A DNA stretch of 64,000 nt, from NCBI RefSeq assembly GCF_900177765.1, contig NZ_FXWI01000002.1, positions 930,001 to 994,000 on the forward strand, read 5' to 3'. The translations under genes and the position numbers were made by a program. The stretch comes from Agreia sp. VKM Ac-1783. Its GTDB lineage: Bacteria; Actinomycetota; Actinomycetes; Actinomycetales; Microbacteriaceae. The notes under the pieces were generated by a model that had not been told where the DNA came from, did not search any database, and was given only the letters and a program-made list of their open reading frames with translations. Numbering within the stretch: position 1 is the first letter of the stretch; every line of letters starts with the position of its first letter. Below are positions 24,571 to 32,397 of this stretch, one piece after another.

Positions 24571-25871
24571 CAGAAGTCCAAAAGGTTGCCGCGCAGCCCG
24601 CCGTCGCCGAACTCGCGACGAATCAGGCCGCGGCGACGCAGAACGGGAACCAGGGGGTCGAGGGTGCGGTGCACATTCGCGGGATGCACCTGGCCCGCGA
24701 AGAGAAAGCCGTCTCCCCCGCTGCCCTCGCCGAGCGCCTCGAGGTGATCGACGATCTCCTCCGCTGTGCCGATCACCGCGAGCCCGTCTCGATTCGCACG
24801 AACCTGCAGAATCTCCCGCAGCGTCGAACCGGGAGGTGCCGACTTCACGAAGTTGTCGAGGGTTCCCTGGTTGCTGTTGGTAGTGAGTTCGGGCAGCGGA
24901 GCGTCGAGGTCGAAGGCCTTGAAGTCGACGCCCGAGAGGTAGGAGATCGACTGCAACGCCTCGTCGATGGCCGCCCGGGTGAGGTCTGATCGATGCGCTT
25001 TGACGCTCGCCGTCTCCTCGGCGTTGGCGGTGACGATCGGCGTGACCGCGAAGAGCACCTTCACGTGATCCGGGTTGCGGCCCGCAGCCAGTGCGATCTG
25101 CCGGATGCTGTCGCGGAACTCGCGGTTGCGCTCGGGCGTCGACGAAAGAGCGATGATCACGTCTGAGTTCTGCCCGGCGAAGTCACGGCCTCGGCCGGAG
25201 GCGCCCGCCTGCACCATGACGGGTTCCTGCGGCATCGGCACGGTGTTGATCGGGCCTCGGACCTTGAAGAACTGCCCCTCGTGGTTGATCGGCGCCACCT
25301 TCGTGAAGTCGGCGAACACGCCGCGCTCGGCGTCTTCGAGCACCGAATCCGGCGCCCAGCTGCGCCAGAGTTTGCGGATGATGCTGACCCACTCGTCGGC
25401 GCGGTCGTAGCGCAGATCGTGCTCGATCTGCAAGGCGCGCCCGTAGTTCTGCGCCGCCAGATCGCTGCCACTGGTCACGACGTTCCAGCCGAGACGGCCG
25501 TCGGCGAAGTGCTGCAGCGTCGCAAGCAGACGGGCGGCCGTGAACGGTTCGTAGAACGACGCGCTGAGAGTCGGCACGATGCCGAGGTTCTCTGTCGCCG
25601 ACAGCAGATAGGGCACCAGCGGCAGGGGGTCGTGCTTCGGCGCGAAGCGCGCATTGGCGAGGTTGACCTCGCTCGTGCCGCCATAGGTGTCGGGAACGGT
25701 GACCCCGTCTTCGATGATCAGCAGGTCGAGGCCGCTGTGTTCGAACAGGCGCGCGGCGTCTTGGTAGACCTGCGGCTTCTTCCAGTCGTAACCGATGCCG
25801 TAGCTGGGGTCACCCCATCCCTGCACGCCGAAACCCGCGCCGAGAAACCATCCGAAATGAAGCAGAGCCAT
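24570..25871 (-). CDS. LLM-class flavin-dependent monooxygenase (NtaA/SnaA/DmoA family)
   Basis: FMNH2-dependent monooxygenase of 433 aa, TIM-barrel luciferase-like fold. The subfamily is clear from HFGWFLGAGFGVQGWG, ARLFEHSGLDLLIIED, RLGWNVVTSGSD, AQNYG, the hydrophobic linker, PQEPVMVQAGASGRGRDFA and the C-terminal GTAEEIVDHLEALGEGSG. Relatives act on NTA, dimethyl sulfide, dibenzothiophene sulfone or S-substituted cysteines, often breaking C-S or C-N bonds. The flavin reductase that would supply FMNH2 is not in the window. It lies 30 nt after a cysteine-synthase-like gene, which points to sulfur scavenging (inference). Confidence 0.93.
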   Translation of the reverse strand: MALLHFGWFLGAGFGVQGWGDPSYGIGYDWKKPQVYQDAARLFEHSGLDLLIIEDGVTVPDTYGGTSEVNLANARFAPKHDPLPLVPYLLSATENLGIVPTLSASFYEPFTAARLLATLQHFADGRLGWNVVTSGSDLAAQNYGRALQIEHDLRYDRADEWVSIIRKLWRSWAPDSVLEDAERGVFADFTKVAPINHEGQFFKVRGPINTVPMPQEPVMVQAGASGRGRDFAGQNSDVIIALSSTPERNREFRDSIRQIALAAGRNPDHVKVLFAVTPIVTANAEETASVKAHRSDLTRAAIDEALQSISYLSGVDFKAFDLDAPLPELTTNSNQGTLDNFVKSAPPGSTLREILQVRANRDGLAVIGTAEEIVDHLEALGEGSGGDGFLFAGQVHPANVHRTLDPLVPVLRRRGLIRREFGDGGLRGNLLDF

Positions 25872-25901
25872 AGCGATAAACCTTTGGGAAGTAGGCGTTG
25901 G

Positions 25902-26948
25902 TCAGATCGAATACGTGCCGACGCCGAGGTCGGTGAGCCACGCATCGTCGAACGCCTTAGTCAGATAGTTCGCACCGGTGTCGGGTGCGATCGCGACGAC
26001 GACCGAATCCTGCGGGGCTTTCGCAGCCACCCGCAGGGCCACGGCCACGGCGAGCGCAGACGAGGGGCCGAGCAGAAGGGCCTCCGACGCCGCGAGCGTG
26101 TGCACGGTGTCGTAGATCTCCTGATCCGACACCACGACGTACTCGTCGACGACCTCGTGGTGATAGGTCTGCGGCCAGTTCGCCTGCGTCCACCTGTTGC
26201 CGGCGCCCTCGACGTTGATCGGTCCCGCCGCGTTGCCGCTGTAGGTCGACCCGGTCGGGTCTGCGCCGATGACCCGGATGCGATCGGCCGAGACATCTTT
26301 GAGGTAACGGCCGGTTCCGCTGATCGTTCCGCCCGTGCCGACGGATGCCACGAGGTGCGTCACCTTCTGGGCCGTTTGGCGCCAGATCTCCGGACCGGTG
26401 GTCTGGTAGTGAGCTCCGGGGTTGCTCTCGTTCTCGTACTGCGACGGACGCCACGCGTTGGGCAGTTCGGCCGCGATGCGATCGGCGATGGCGCGAGCAT
26501 TGTTCGGGCTCTCGGGCGGAGCCTCCCAGTCGGCCTCGACCAGGCGGGCACCGTAGGCCTTGAGCACGGCCCGCTTCTCATCGGAGATGTACGCGCTGTG
26601 GATGATCACCACGGGGTGCCCCGTGAGCCGGCCGACGAGGGCCAGGCCGATGCCCGTGTTGCCCGAACTCGACTCCACGATGGTGGCGCCCGGCTTCAGC
26701 GCACCGCTCGCCTCGGCGGCACGGATCATATGCAGGGCGATCCGGTCCTTCGCCGATCCGCCGGCGTTGCGACTCTCGAGCTTCACGAGCACTCGCGCCG
26801 GAAGCCCCTTCGCGATCACGTTCAGTTCGATCAAGGGCGTGTTGCCGATCAGCGAGACGACCGAGGGGGTGATGTCTTCGACGAGGTCGGCACACGCCTC
26901 TTCTCCCGACGCCGGAGCGGCCAGGGGGCGAGTGTCGATGTTCGTCAT
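25902..26948 (-). CDS. PLP-dependent cysteine synthase / cystathionine beta-synthase-like enzyme
   Basis: Fold-type II PLP enzyme of 348 aa. Key features are the LIGNTPLIEL entry, the PLP lysine in ESRNAGGSAKDRIAL, the substrate-binding ESSSGNTGIGLA, the phosphate-binding GTGGTISGTGRYLK, and the late GPSSALAVA. It could condense O-acyl-serine with sulfide, or run beta-elimination. A 25-residue extension precedes the catalytic fold. The ATG lies 6 nt after TATTCT, indicating a leaderless promoter for the whole five-gene operon (25902 down to 20445). Its partners suggest assimilation of sulfur released from an organic compound. Confidence 0.92.
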   Translation of the reverse strand: MTNIDTRPLAAPASGEEACADLVEDITPSVVSLIGNTPLIELNVIAKGLPARVLVKLESRNAGGSAKDRIALHMIRAAEASGALKPGATIVESSSGNTGIGLALVGRLTGHPVVIIHSAYISDEKRAVLKAYGARLVEADWEAPPESPNNARAIADRIAAELPNAWRPSQYENESNPGAHYQTTGPEIWRQTAQKVTHLVASVGTGGTISGTGRYLKDVSADRIRVIGADPTGSTYSGNAAGPINVEGAGNRWTQANWPQTYHHEVVDEYVVVSDQEIYDTVHTLAASEALLLGPSSALAVAVALRVAAKAPQDSVVVAIAPDTGANYLTKAFDDAWLTDLGVGTYSI

Positions 26949-26954
26949 GAGCCG

Positions 26955-26960
26955 AGAATA
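26955..26960 (-). promoter_or_regulatory. Likely leaderless -10 box of the lyase/monooxygenase operon
   Basis: TATTCT on the minus strand ends 6 nt before the first ATG of the operon at 26948. Confidence 0.45.
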
Positions 26961-27040
26961 CGGCGACGAAGACGCTCCACACCGTCGTGTGTCGCCCTGT
27001 TACACAGCGGTCGTCGAGGCTCCTCCGAGGGCACCGGCGC

Positions 27041-27046
27041 TAGCAT
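27041..27046 (+). promoter_or_regulatory. Likely -10 box of the patatin gene
   Basis: TAGCAT, 40 nt upstream of the ATG. The leader includes GGAGG at 27075-27079, 7 nt from the start. Confidence 0.4.
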
Positions 27047-27086
27047 TGCTCGCGGTATTCGGAGTCAGTCAACTGGAGGTACTCGC

Positions 27087-27950
27087 ATGAGCCAAGGATC
27101 ACTCGTCTTCGCGGGCGGCGGCGTCGCCGGGATCGCGTGGGAAGTCGGCGTTATGCAGGGCCTCCTCGATGCAGATCCGCAGCTCGTCGAGAGGCTGCTC
27201 GCACCCGACACCCGCATCATCGGCACGTCCGCCGGATCTGCTGTCGGTGCTCAGCTGGCCGGTGCGACCGGAGTCGCCGAAGCGTTCGCGACACAGCTCG
27301 AGGAGGAGACCGCCGAGCTCGGAGCCGACATCGACGCGGTCGAGCTGCAGGCGAAGTTCGTGGCAGCCATCGACGGTGCCACATCCCCCGAAGACGCTCG
27401 GCGCCGCATCGGCAGACTCGCTCTTGAGACCCCATCGGTCGACGAGAGCGTTCGTATCGAGGTCATCCGCTCCCGGCTCGTCGACACCCAGTGGCCGCAG
27501 CGCGACCTCAAGGTGACCGCCGTCGAGGTCGAGTCCGGCGACTTCGTGGTCTTCGACCGCACGAGCGGGGTCGAGCTCGCCGACGCGGTCGCCGCGAGCT
27601 GCGCCGTTCCCGGCGTCTGGCCGCCGGTCACGATCAACGGCTCGCGTTATATGGATGGCGGGGTGAGGTCGGGCAGCAACGCCGATCTCGCGGCCGGCTC
27701 CGATTGGGTCGTCATCGTCACGCCTCTTCCCGGTGTGGGTGAGCCGGGCCTCGGCACGATCGCCACGGCCGAGCTCGACGCGCTCGGCGGCGTTCCGACG
27801 GCCATCATCTACGCCGACCAGGCTTCGATCACCGCCTTCGGCCCGAATCCTCTCGACCCCGCCACGCGCCGCGCGTCGGCCGAGGCGGGCCGCGCGGTCG
27901 GCCGCGCATCCGCGGAGCGTGTGGCCGCGATGCTCCCGGCGGCGCTCTAG
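27087..27950 (+). CDS. Patatin-like phospholipase
   Basis: Serine lipid acyl hydrolase using a Ser-Asp dyad. The 287-aa protein has the oxyanion-hole motif FAGGGVAGIAW at the N-terminus, the nucleophile elbow GTSAGS, and the catalytic Asp in YMDGGVRSGSNAD. It shows no signal peptide and is probably cytosolic or membrane-peripheral. GGAGG 7 nt upstream supports the ATG at 27087. It is followed after 2 nt by a beta-helix gene, so the two are an operon; a functional link is not evident. Confidence 0.93.
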   Translation: MSQGSLVFAGGGVAGIAWEVGVMQGLLDADPQLVERLLAPDTRIIGTSAGSAVGAQLAGATGVAEAFATQLEEETAELGADIDAVELQAKFVAAIDGATSPEDARRRIGRLALETPSVDESVRIEVIRSRLVDTQWPQRDLKVTAVEVESGDFVVFDRTSGVELADAVAASCAVPGVWPPVTINGSRYMDGGVRSGSNADLAAGSDWVVIVTPLPGVGEPGLGTIATAELDALGGVPTAIIYADQASITAFGPNPLDPATRRASAEAGRAVGRASAERVAAMLPAAL

Positions 27951-27952
27951 AG

Positions 27953-28549
27953 GTGCTGTACGAGAGCCGGGGCGCGCGTCCGCGTGTCGATCCGGATGCG
28001 CTGGTCGCGGCATCCGCTGTCGTCTCTGGTGATGTGACAATCGGGCCGGGCTCACGGGTCATGCACGGCGCCGTGCTGACCGCCGAGGACGGTCCAATCG
28101 TGATCGGCGCCAACGTCGTGGTGTTGGAGAACGCGGTGATTCGCGGGCGAGCGGGTCACGCCGCGATTATCGATGACGGGGTCATGGTCGGGCCGCACAC
28201 CCACGTCAACGGGTGCACGATCGGGACCGGTGCGTTTCTCGCGACCGGGGCATCTGTTTTTCCCGGCGCGGTCGTCGGCGAGGGTGCCGAGGTGCGCATC
28301 AACGCCGTCGTTCAGGTCAACACCCGACTCGCGGCGGGCGCCGTCGTTCCCATCTCCTGGGTAGCGGTCGGCGATCCGGCTCAGTTGTTCTCACCCGACC
28401 GACACGACGAGATCTGGGCTGTGCAGCGCACGCTCGATTTCGTGGGCACGGTCTACGGGGCAGGGGCCGACGCGACGATGAAGAACATCATGCGGTCTCA
28501 GTCGGAGTTCTACGGCGCGCACCGCGCCGACGTCGAACTGCTCGGCTGA
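27953..28549 (+). CDS. Left-handed beta-helix protein (gamma-carbonic-anhydrase-like)
   Basis: A 198-aa hexapeptide-repeat protein. Repeats with I/V/L at every sixth position run from residue 15 to 140 (VVSGDVTIGPGSRVMHGAVL, ANVVVLENAVIRGR, GVMVGPHTHVNGC, GTGAFLATGASVFPGAV as landmarks). Candidate metal ligands are His38, His69 and His82/84, but the canonical gamma-CA H-x4-H arrangement is only partly kept, so it may be an acyl/acetyltransferase-like scaffold instead. The GTG start is 2 nt after the patatin stop. Its last 40 nt overlap the convergent MFS gene. Confidence 0.78.
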   Translation: MLYESRGARPRVDPDALVAASAVVSGDVTIGPGSRVMHGAVLTAEDGPIVIGANVVVLENAVIRGRAGHAAIIDDGVMVGPHTHVNGCTIGTGAFLATGASVFPGAVVGEGAEVRINAVVQVNTRLAAGAVVPISWVAVGDPAQLFSPDRHDEIWAVQRTLDFVGTVYGAGADATMKNIMRSQSEFYGAHRADVELLG

Positions 28550-29739
28550 GGCCGGTCGCTTTCTCGCAGGAGCTGGCGTCGAAGCACCAGAGGTGCGAGC
28601 ACGCCGAACAGCGCGACAAGCACTGTGACACCGATCATCGAGCCGCGCAGCCCGACCGCGCTCGACAGCAGGCCGACGTAGACAGGGCCGAGGAGAAAGC
28701 CGATGTAGGCGGTCGTGGCGATTATCGACGTCGTGCTGCCGCGAACGTCGTCGTCGATGCCACGCACCGCCTGACTCAGCAGGGTGGGAAACAACACCGA
28801 CGTTCCGATCGCGGCCAGCGCAAGACCGAGGAGGGCGACGCCCACGTTCTCGGCCGCAGCCACGACCAGAGTGCCGATGACGGCAATGGCGGCACCGCCG
28901 ATGAGGAGAGCGACAGCGGGGATCCGTGGGGAGAAGCCCACGGCGAAGCGGGTGATCGCCGCGCAGGCCGCGAAGGTCGCCGGAGCGATGGCGGCCAGAG
29001 CCGGCGACGCCTTCAGCTCGTCGACGAGGTAGATGGCGCCCCAGCTCTGGTGAGCGTTCTCTGCGGCAAAGCCGAGCGCCCCGACCAAGCCCACGATGAT
29101 GAACGGCAGAAGCAGGGTCTGCCTGCTGCGCATGGTGTTCGTTGTGCGGCCGGTTCCGGATGCGGCTCGGGTTCCGGTTCTCGCATGGGTTCCGGTTGTC
29201 GTACGGGTTCCGCGGGCGAACACCACGACGCCGCTTGTGAGGATCACGAGGCCTGAGACGAGGAAAATCAGGGGCGCCCCACCGCCGCTGGCGAAGATCG
29301 CACCCGCTCCGAGACTGCCCACCACGACGAACGAAGAGAAGACGGCGTGTGCGAGCGTGATGATTCGACGGCCCGATCGGGCCTCCTCCCCGCCTGCGAG
29401 GGCGTTTGCGGCGACGTCGGATGCCCCCGATGTCGCGCCGACCAGAAGCATGCCGACGCACACGGCCACGATGTCGCGGGCAAATGCGGCCACGATGATG
29501 CCCGCTACCGCGAGGGTGACGAGGAGTAGACCGGTAATCCTGGTTCCGAATCGATCGACGGCTCGACCCGTGAACAGCATCGCCGGCAGCGCCCCGAGGC
29601 CGACGCAGAGCAGAGCGCCGCCGAGCTGAGCGTCTGACACCCCCGCCGTCTGTCTCAGCGCGGGCAGGGCCGCGCCCCACACACCCCAGAAGATGCCGAA
29701 CCCGGCGAAGGCGACGAACGAGAGCGGAAGTCGATTCAC
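28510..29739 (-). CDS. MFS transporter (YbjJ/FucP-like)
   Basis: Twelve-helix major facilitator of 409 aa. It begins VNRLPLSFVAFAGFGIFWGVWGA-like (GTG at 29739), with TGRAVDRFGTR in loop 2-3 and repeated DVAANAL typical of the YbjJ branch. The GTG lies 7 nt after TATCGT, so the mRNA is likely leaderless, and the spacer is half of a LacI-type operator. The cytoplasmic loop between helices 6 and 7 is a four-unit hexapeptide repeat (GTRTTT, GTHART, GTRAAS, GTGRTT). It is divergent from its presumed LacI regulator. The substrate is unknown. Confidence 0.87.
   Translation of the reverse strand: MNRLPLSFVAFAGFGIFWGVWGAALPALRQTAGVSDAQLGGALLCVGLGALPAMLFTGRAVDRFGTRITGLLLVTLAVAGIIVAAFARDIVAVCVGMLLVGATSGASDVAANALAGGEEARSGRRIITLAHAVFSSFVVVGSLGAGAIFASGGGAPLIFLVSGLVILTSGVVVFARGTRTTTGTHARTGTRAASGTGRTTNTMRSRQTLLLPFIIVGLVGALGFAAENAHQSWGAIYLVDELKASPALAAIAPATFAACAAITRFAVGFSPRIPAVALLIGGAAIAVIGTLVVAAAENVGVALLGLALAAIGTSVLFPTLLSQAVRGIDDDVRGSTTSIIATTAYIGFLLGPVYVGLLSSAVGLRGSMIGVTVLVALFGVLAPLVLRRQLLRESDRPQPSSSTSARCAP
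29148..29219 (+). repeat. 18-bp tandem repeat, four units, within the MFS gene
   Basis: GGTTCC anchors recur at exactly 29152, 29170, 29188 and 29206, an 18-bp period. The repeat is in frame and encodes the Thr/Gly/Arg-rich hexapeptides of the central cytoplasmic loop, so copy-number change would leave the reading frame intact. Confidence 0.8.
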
Positions 29740-29757
29740 TTGTGTAACGATACACAA
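29740..29757. promoter_or_regulatory. LacI-type operator between MFS and regulator genes
   Basis: TTGTGTAACGATACACAA is an 18-bp pseudo-palindrome with perfect TTGTGTA/TACACAA arms and a central CG, the LacI-family pattern. It covers the TATCGT -10 box (29747-29752) and the spacer up to the GTG of the MFS gene. It lies 10 bp from the -10 box of the regulator gene. Confidence 0.75.
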
Positions 29758-29766
29758 CAGCAGCGG

Positions 29767-29772
29767 TAGGGT
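29767..29772 (+). promoter_or_regulatory. Likely leaderless -10 box of the lacI-type gene
   Basis: TAGGGT ends 6 nt before the ATG at 29779. Confidence 0.45.
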
Positions 29773-29778
29773 GGTGTC

Positions 29779-30771
29779 ATGGCTTTGCAACGCGTCACGA
29801 TGAGGCAGGTCGCCGCCCAGGCCGGCGTCGCCCCCATGACCGTGAGCTACACGTACACCCGGCCCGAGCGCGTCGCACCCGACACCCGCGCCCGAGTGCT
29901 CGCCGCCGCTCAGCACCTCGGCTACGCGGGTCCCGACCCGGTCGCGCGCTCTCTACGCAGCGGAGCGACCGGCAATCTCGGCGTGGTGTTAGGCGAGCAT
30001 CTCAGCTACGCCTTCGAAGACCCCCAGGCCGCCCGATTCCTGGCCGGCGTATCGAGCGTCTGCGTCGAGAAGCAGCTCGGGCTCGTTCTCATTCCCAGCG
30101 CCGGAGCAGCCGACGACGTCGACCGCGTGCGCGAGGCTGCTGTCGATGGCTTTGTCCTCTGGACGACCGACGTTTCAGACCCCGTACTCGCGGCGGTCGC
30201 AAGAACGGGCCGCCCCGCGGCCATCCAGGGCGGTCCCTCCGCCCCGGGAGTCTCCGTCGTCTCCCCCGACGACCGGAGCGCGGCGCGGGCCATTGCGTCG
30301 CACATGCTCGCTGAAGCCACCTCACCGCTGATCCTGTCGTTTCCCCTCGACCGCGAGCGGAGGGCGGGCATCCGGCTCGGGCCTGATACGTCGGTGGGCT
30401 TTCCGATCACGCGAGCACGACTCGAGGGGTACCGAGACGCGATCGACGAGTCTGGAAGGGCATGGAGCGACACACCCATCGCCGTGGTGGGTCGAAACAC
30501 CCGCGACGATGGTCGAGGGGCCATCCGCGATGCGCTCGTGCGCGCGCGCCCCGATGTCGTCATCGCGATGAGTGACCAACTCGCCGCCGGAGCCATCGAC
30601 ATCCTGGGGTCGAGCGCCGCCGTCAGCGGGTGGGACGACAGCGACCTCGCCCAGACGCTCGGGTTCTCGAGCGTGAGCCAGTCGCTCTACGATCAGGGCG
30701 TCATGTGCGCTCGCATCGCTTCCGGGTCCGCCAGCCCCGAGTCCCCCGCCTGGAGCCTGACGCTGCGCTGA
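29779..30771 (+). CDS. LacI-family transcriptional regulator
   Basis: Repressor of 330 aa. The N-terminal LacI HTH is MRQVAAQAGVAPMTVSYTYTRP-like (residues 8-30), with the hinge around RARVLAAAQHLGYAGPDPVARSLR. The rest is a periplasmic-binding-protein-like effector domain (LGVVLGEHLSY, VDGFVLW, SHMLAE, VVIAMSDQLAAGAIDIL). The hinge is followed directly by SGATGNLGVV. It is divergent from an MFS carrier across a shared operator, so it most likely represses that carrier and itself. The inducer is unknown. Confidence 0.93.
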   Translation: MALQRVTMRQVAAQAGVAPMTVSYTYTRPERVAPDTRARVLAAAQHLGYAGPDPVARSLRSGATGNLGVVLGEHLSYAFEDPQAARFLAGVSSVCVEKQLGLVLIPSAGAADDVDRVREAAVDGFVLWTTDVSDPVLAAVARTGRPAAIQGGPSAPGVSVVSPDDRSAARAIASHMLAEATSPLILSFPLDRERRAGIRLGPDTSVGFPITRARLEGYRDAIDESGRAWSDTPIAVVGRNTRDDGRGAIRDALVRARPDVVIAMSDQLAAGAIDILGSSAAVSGWDDSDLAQTLGFSSVSQSLYDQGVMCARIASGSASPESPAWSLTLR

Positions 30772-30814
30772 CCGTTCGCCGCGTTCGGCGTCGGTGCGCA
30801 CCCCTCGTCGGCGT

Positions 30815-30849
30815 TGGTCGAATAGGCCGCCCGCGGCCGTATCGAGACC
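30815..30849 (+). repeat. Dispersed repeat R, copy 2
   Basis: TGGTCGAATA and GTATCGAGACC arms as in copy 1, but the core is the GC-rich palindrome GGCCGCCCGCGGCC. It lies 44 bp after the lacI stop, in the 205-bp gap before the HNH gene. The remainder of that gap (about 30890-30945) is unusually AT-rich and probably holds the HNH promoter. Confidence 0.7.
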
Positions 30850-30976
30850 CCATCCGGCGTCGCGACTGCTCCTTCACAGGGCACGCCTTCGGATCGTTAT
30901 CTACAGATTTATTACCTGATCAACTAGCAAATGCCGGTTACTACTCGGTGTCGGTGGGTGCTGATTGACTGCTCAT

Positions 30977-32284
30977 ATGACATCAACGATCCCGCTCCTC
31001 GAGCCCGACCCGTACGTGGCCGCGCTCGAGCAGGTCGCCGCCCTCGATCAACAGATAGCTGCGCTGTCTGCGGTCAGGGCCAGACGCGTCAGCGACGCGA
31101 GAAACCACCTCCATCGGCAAGCACCGTCAGATACCTCTACAGGCGGGCCTGTGTGGTCGACGGCCCGCGTTGAACGGGTCGAGCTCGTCTCCGAGCTCGC
31201 CCTCCTGACCCGCCGCACCGAACACCGCACCGCCACGCTGGTCGACACGAGCACGGCCCTCGTTGATCGGCTCCCAGCAACCCTCGCCGCGGTCACCTCC
31301 GGTGCGGTGTCGTGGGAGCACGCCGAGATGGTCGCGAAACACGCGGACGGCCTCGAAGGCGAGGCCCTTGCCACGTACGACGCGAAGCTGGCTTCTCTGG
31401 CCGTCGAGATGAATCCTCGGCAACTCGAGAAGAAGGCCCGGCACGAAGTCGAACTCGTCCGACCATCGACCGCGGTGGAGCGCGCCGAGAAGGCAGCAGC
31501 TACCCGGCGCATCTACGTCGACCCGGCTGCGGATGGCATGGCCTGCCTCACCCTGTTCGCCCCCGCCCCTGAGATCCACGCGATCGCAGACAGGGCGGTC
31601 AGGCTCGCCGCCGGATTGAAGCAGGGTGGTGACCCGCGCAGCATGGGGCACCTGAAGGTCGACGTCCTCACCGACCTGCTCCTCAACGGTGAGACCTCGA
31701 TACCCGGCGCGACCCGGGGTATTCGCGGCAGGGTGCACGTGATGGTCCCCGCGATGACACTGCTCGGCGTGGGTGACGAGGCCGCGATCCTCCGCGGCTA
31801 TGGGCCGATCGACCCGGCGACCGCCGCGCAGTTGACGGCGGAGGCGACGTCGTGGCGACGCATTCTCACCGACCCGATAAGCGGGTGCATCCTGACAACC
31901 GACCCACGGGACTACCGACCGACTGCGCGCATGATCGATCACGCAAGGCTCGTGCACCCGACGTGTGTGTTCCCGGGGTGCACGGTCCCGGCGGAACAGG
32001 CGGATATGGACCACACCGAGCATCATGCCTACGGCGGCGACACAATCCCTGAGAACCTCGCCCCGCTGAGCACGGAGCACCATCGCGTGAAGCACCACAC
32101 CAGATGGCAGTTCATCCAGAACGTCGACGACACTCTCACCGCGACGTCACCGGCGGGTCACGCGTATCTCGTCCGCCCGCAAGGACAGATGAAACCTGCG
32201 CCCCGGCAACTCGTCGCCCTGGTCGCCGCCACGGCGGCTGCCGCCACCACCCCAGAAGAGGAGCTCGGAGACTGCCCCTTCTAA
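30977..32284 (+). CDS. DUF222 / HNH endonuclease-domain protein (13E12-like)
   Basis: A 435-aa member of the actinobacterial DUF222-HNH family, which includes the mycobacterial 13E12 repeat proteins. The N-terminal DUF222 domain spans about residues 20-300. The C-terminal HNH nuclease motif has paired cysteines (CVFPGC), then DMDHTEHHAYGG, PENLAPLSTEHHRVKHH, keeping the His and Asn residues of a beta-beta-alpha-metal site. An ATG at 30977 and an in-frame TTG at 30965 are both possible; no good ribosome-binding site is seen. The gene is bracketed by two copies of dispersed repeat R (30815 and 32306). Its biological role is not established for the family. Confidence 0.93.
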   Translation: MTSTIPLLEPDPYVAALEQVAALDQQIAALSAVRARRVSDARNHLHRQAPSDTSTGGPVWSTARVERVELVSELALLTRRTEHRTATLVDTSTALVDRLPATLAAVTSGAVSWEHAEMVAKHADGLEGEALATYDAKLASLAVEMNPRQLEKKARHEVELVRPSTAVERAEKAAATRRIYVDPAADGMACLTLFAPAPEIHAIADRAVRLAAGLKQGGDPRSMGHLKVDVLTDLLLNGETSIPGATRGIRGRVHVMVPAMTLLGVGDEAAILRGYGPIDPATAAQLTAEATSWRRILTDPISGCILTTDPRDYRPTARMIDHARLVHPTCVFPGCTVPAEQADMDHTEHHAYGGDTIPENLAPLSTEHHRVKHHTRWQFIQNVDDTLTATSPAGHAYLVRPQGQMKPAPRQLVALVAATAAAATTPEEELGDCPF

Positions 32285-32305
32285 CGCCCTATAGATATCT
32301 GCGCC

Positions 32306-32348
32306 GATCGAGTAGCGGCGCGAGGAACGAGCCCCGCATATCGAGATC
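32306..32348 (+). repeat. Dispersed repeat R, copy 3
   Basis: GATCGAGTA and ATATCGAGATC arms around GCGGC, the 13-nt core GCGAGGAACGAGC (identical to copy 1) and CCCGC. The extra GCGG/CCGC bases extend the stem. It lies 21 bp after the HNH stop, in the 113-bp gap before the SRPBCC gene. Confidence 0.75.
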
Positions 32349-32397
32349 ACCGGAGCTGGTCTCGCCGCTCGTCTCACGCCGCTGGCAGACTGACGCT

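Noticed and set aside
30824-30837. GGCCGC/GCGGCC stem of repeat R copy 2 as a Rho-independent terminator for lacI
   Set aside because: No T-run on either side, and the stem is the variable core of a dispersed repeat whose other copies lack it.
30815-32348. HNH gene plus flanking repeats as a composite transposon
   Set aside because: No transposase, no terminal inverted repeats of transposon type, and no target-site duplication recognisable at the ends.
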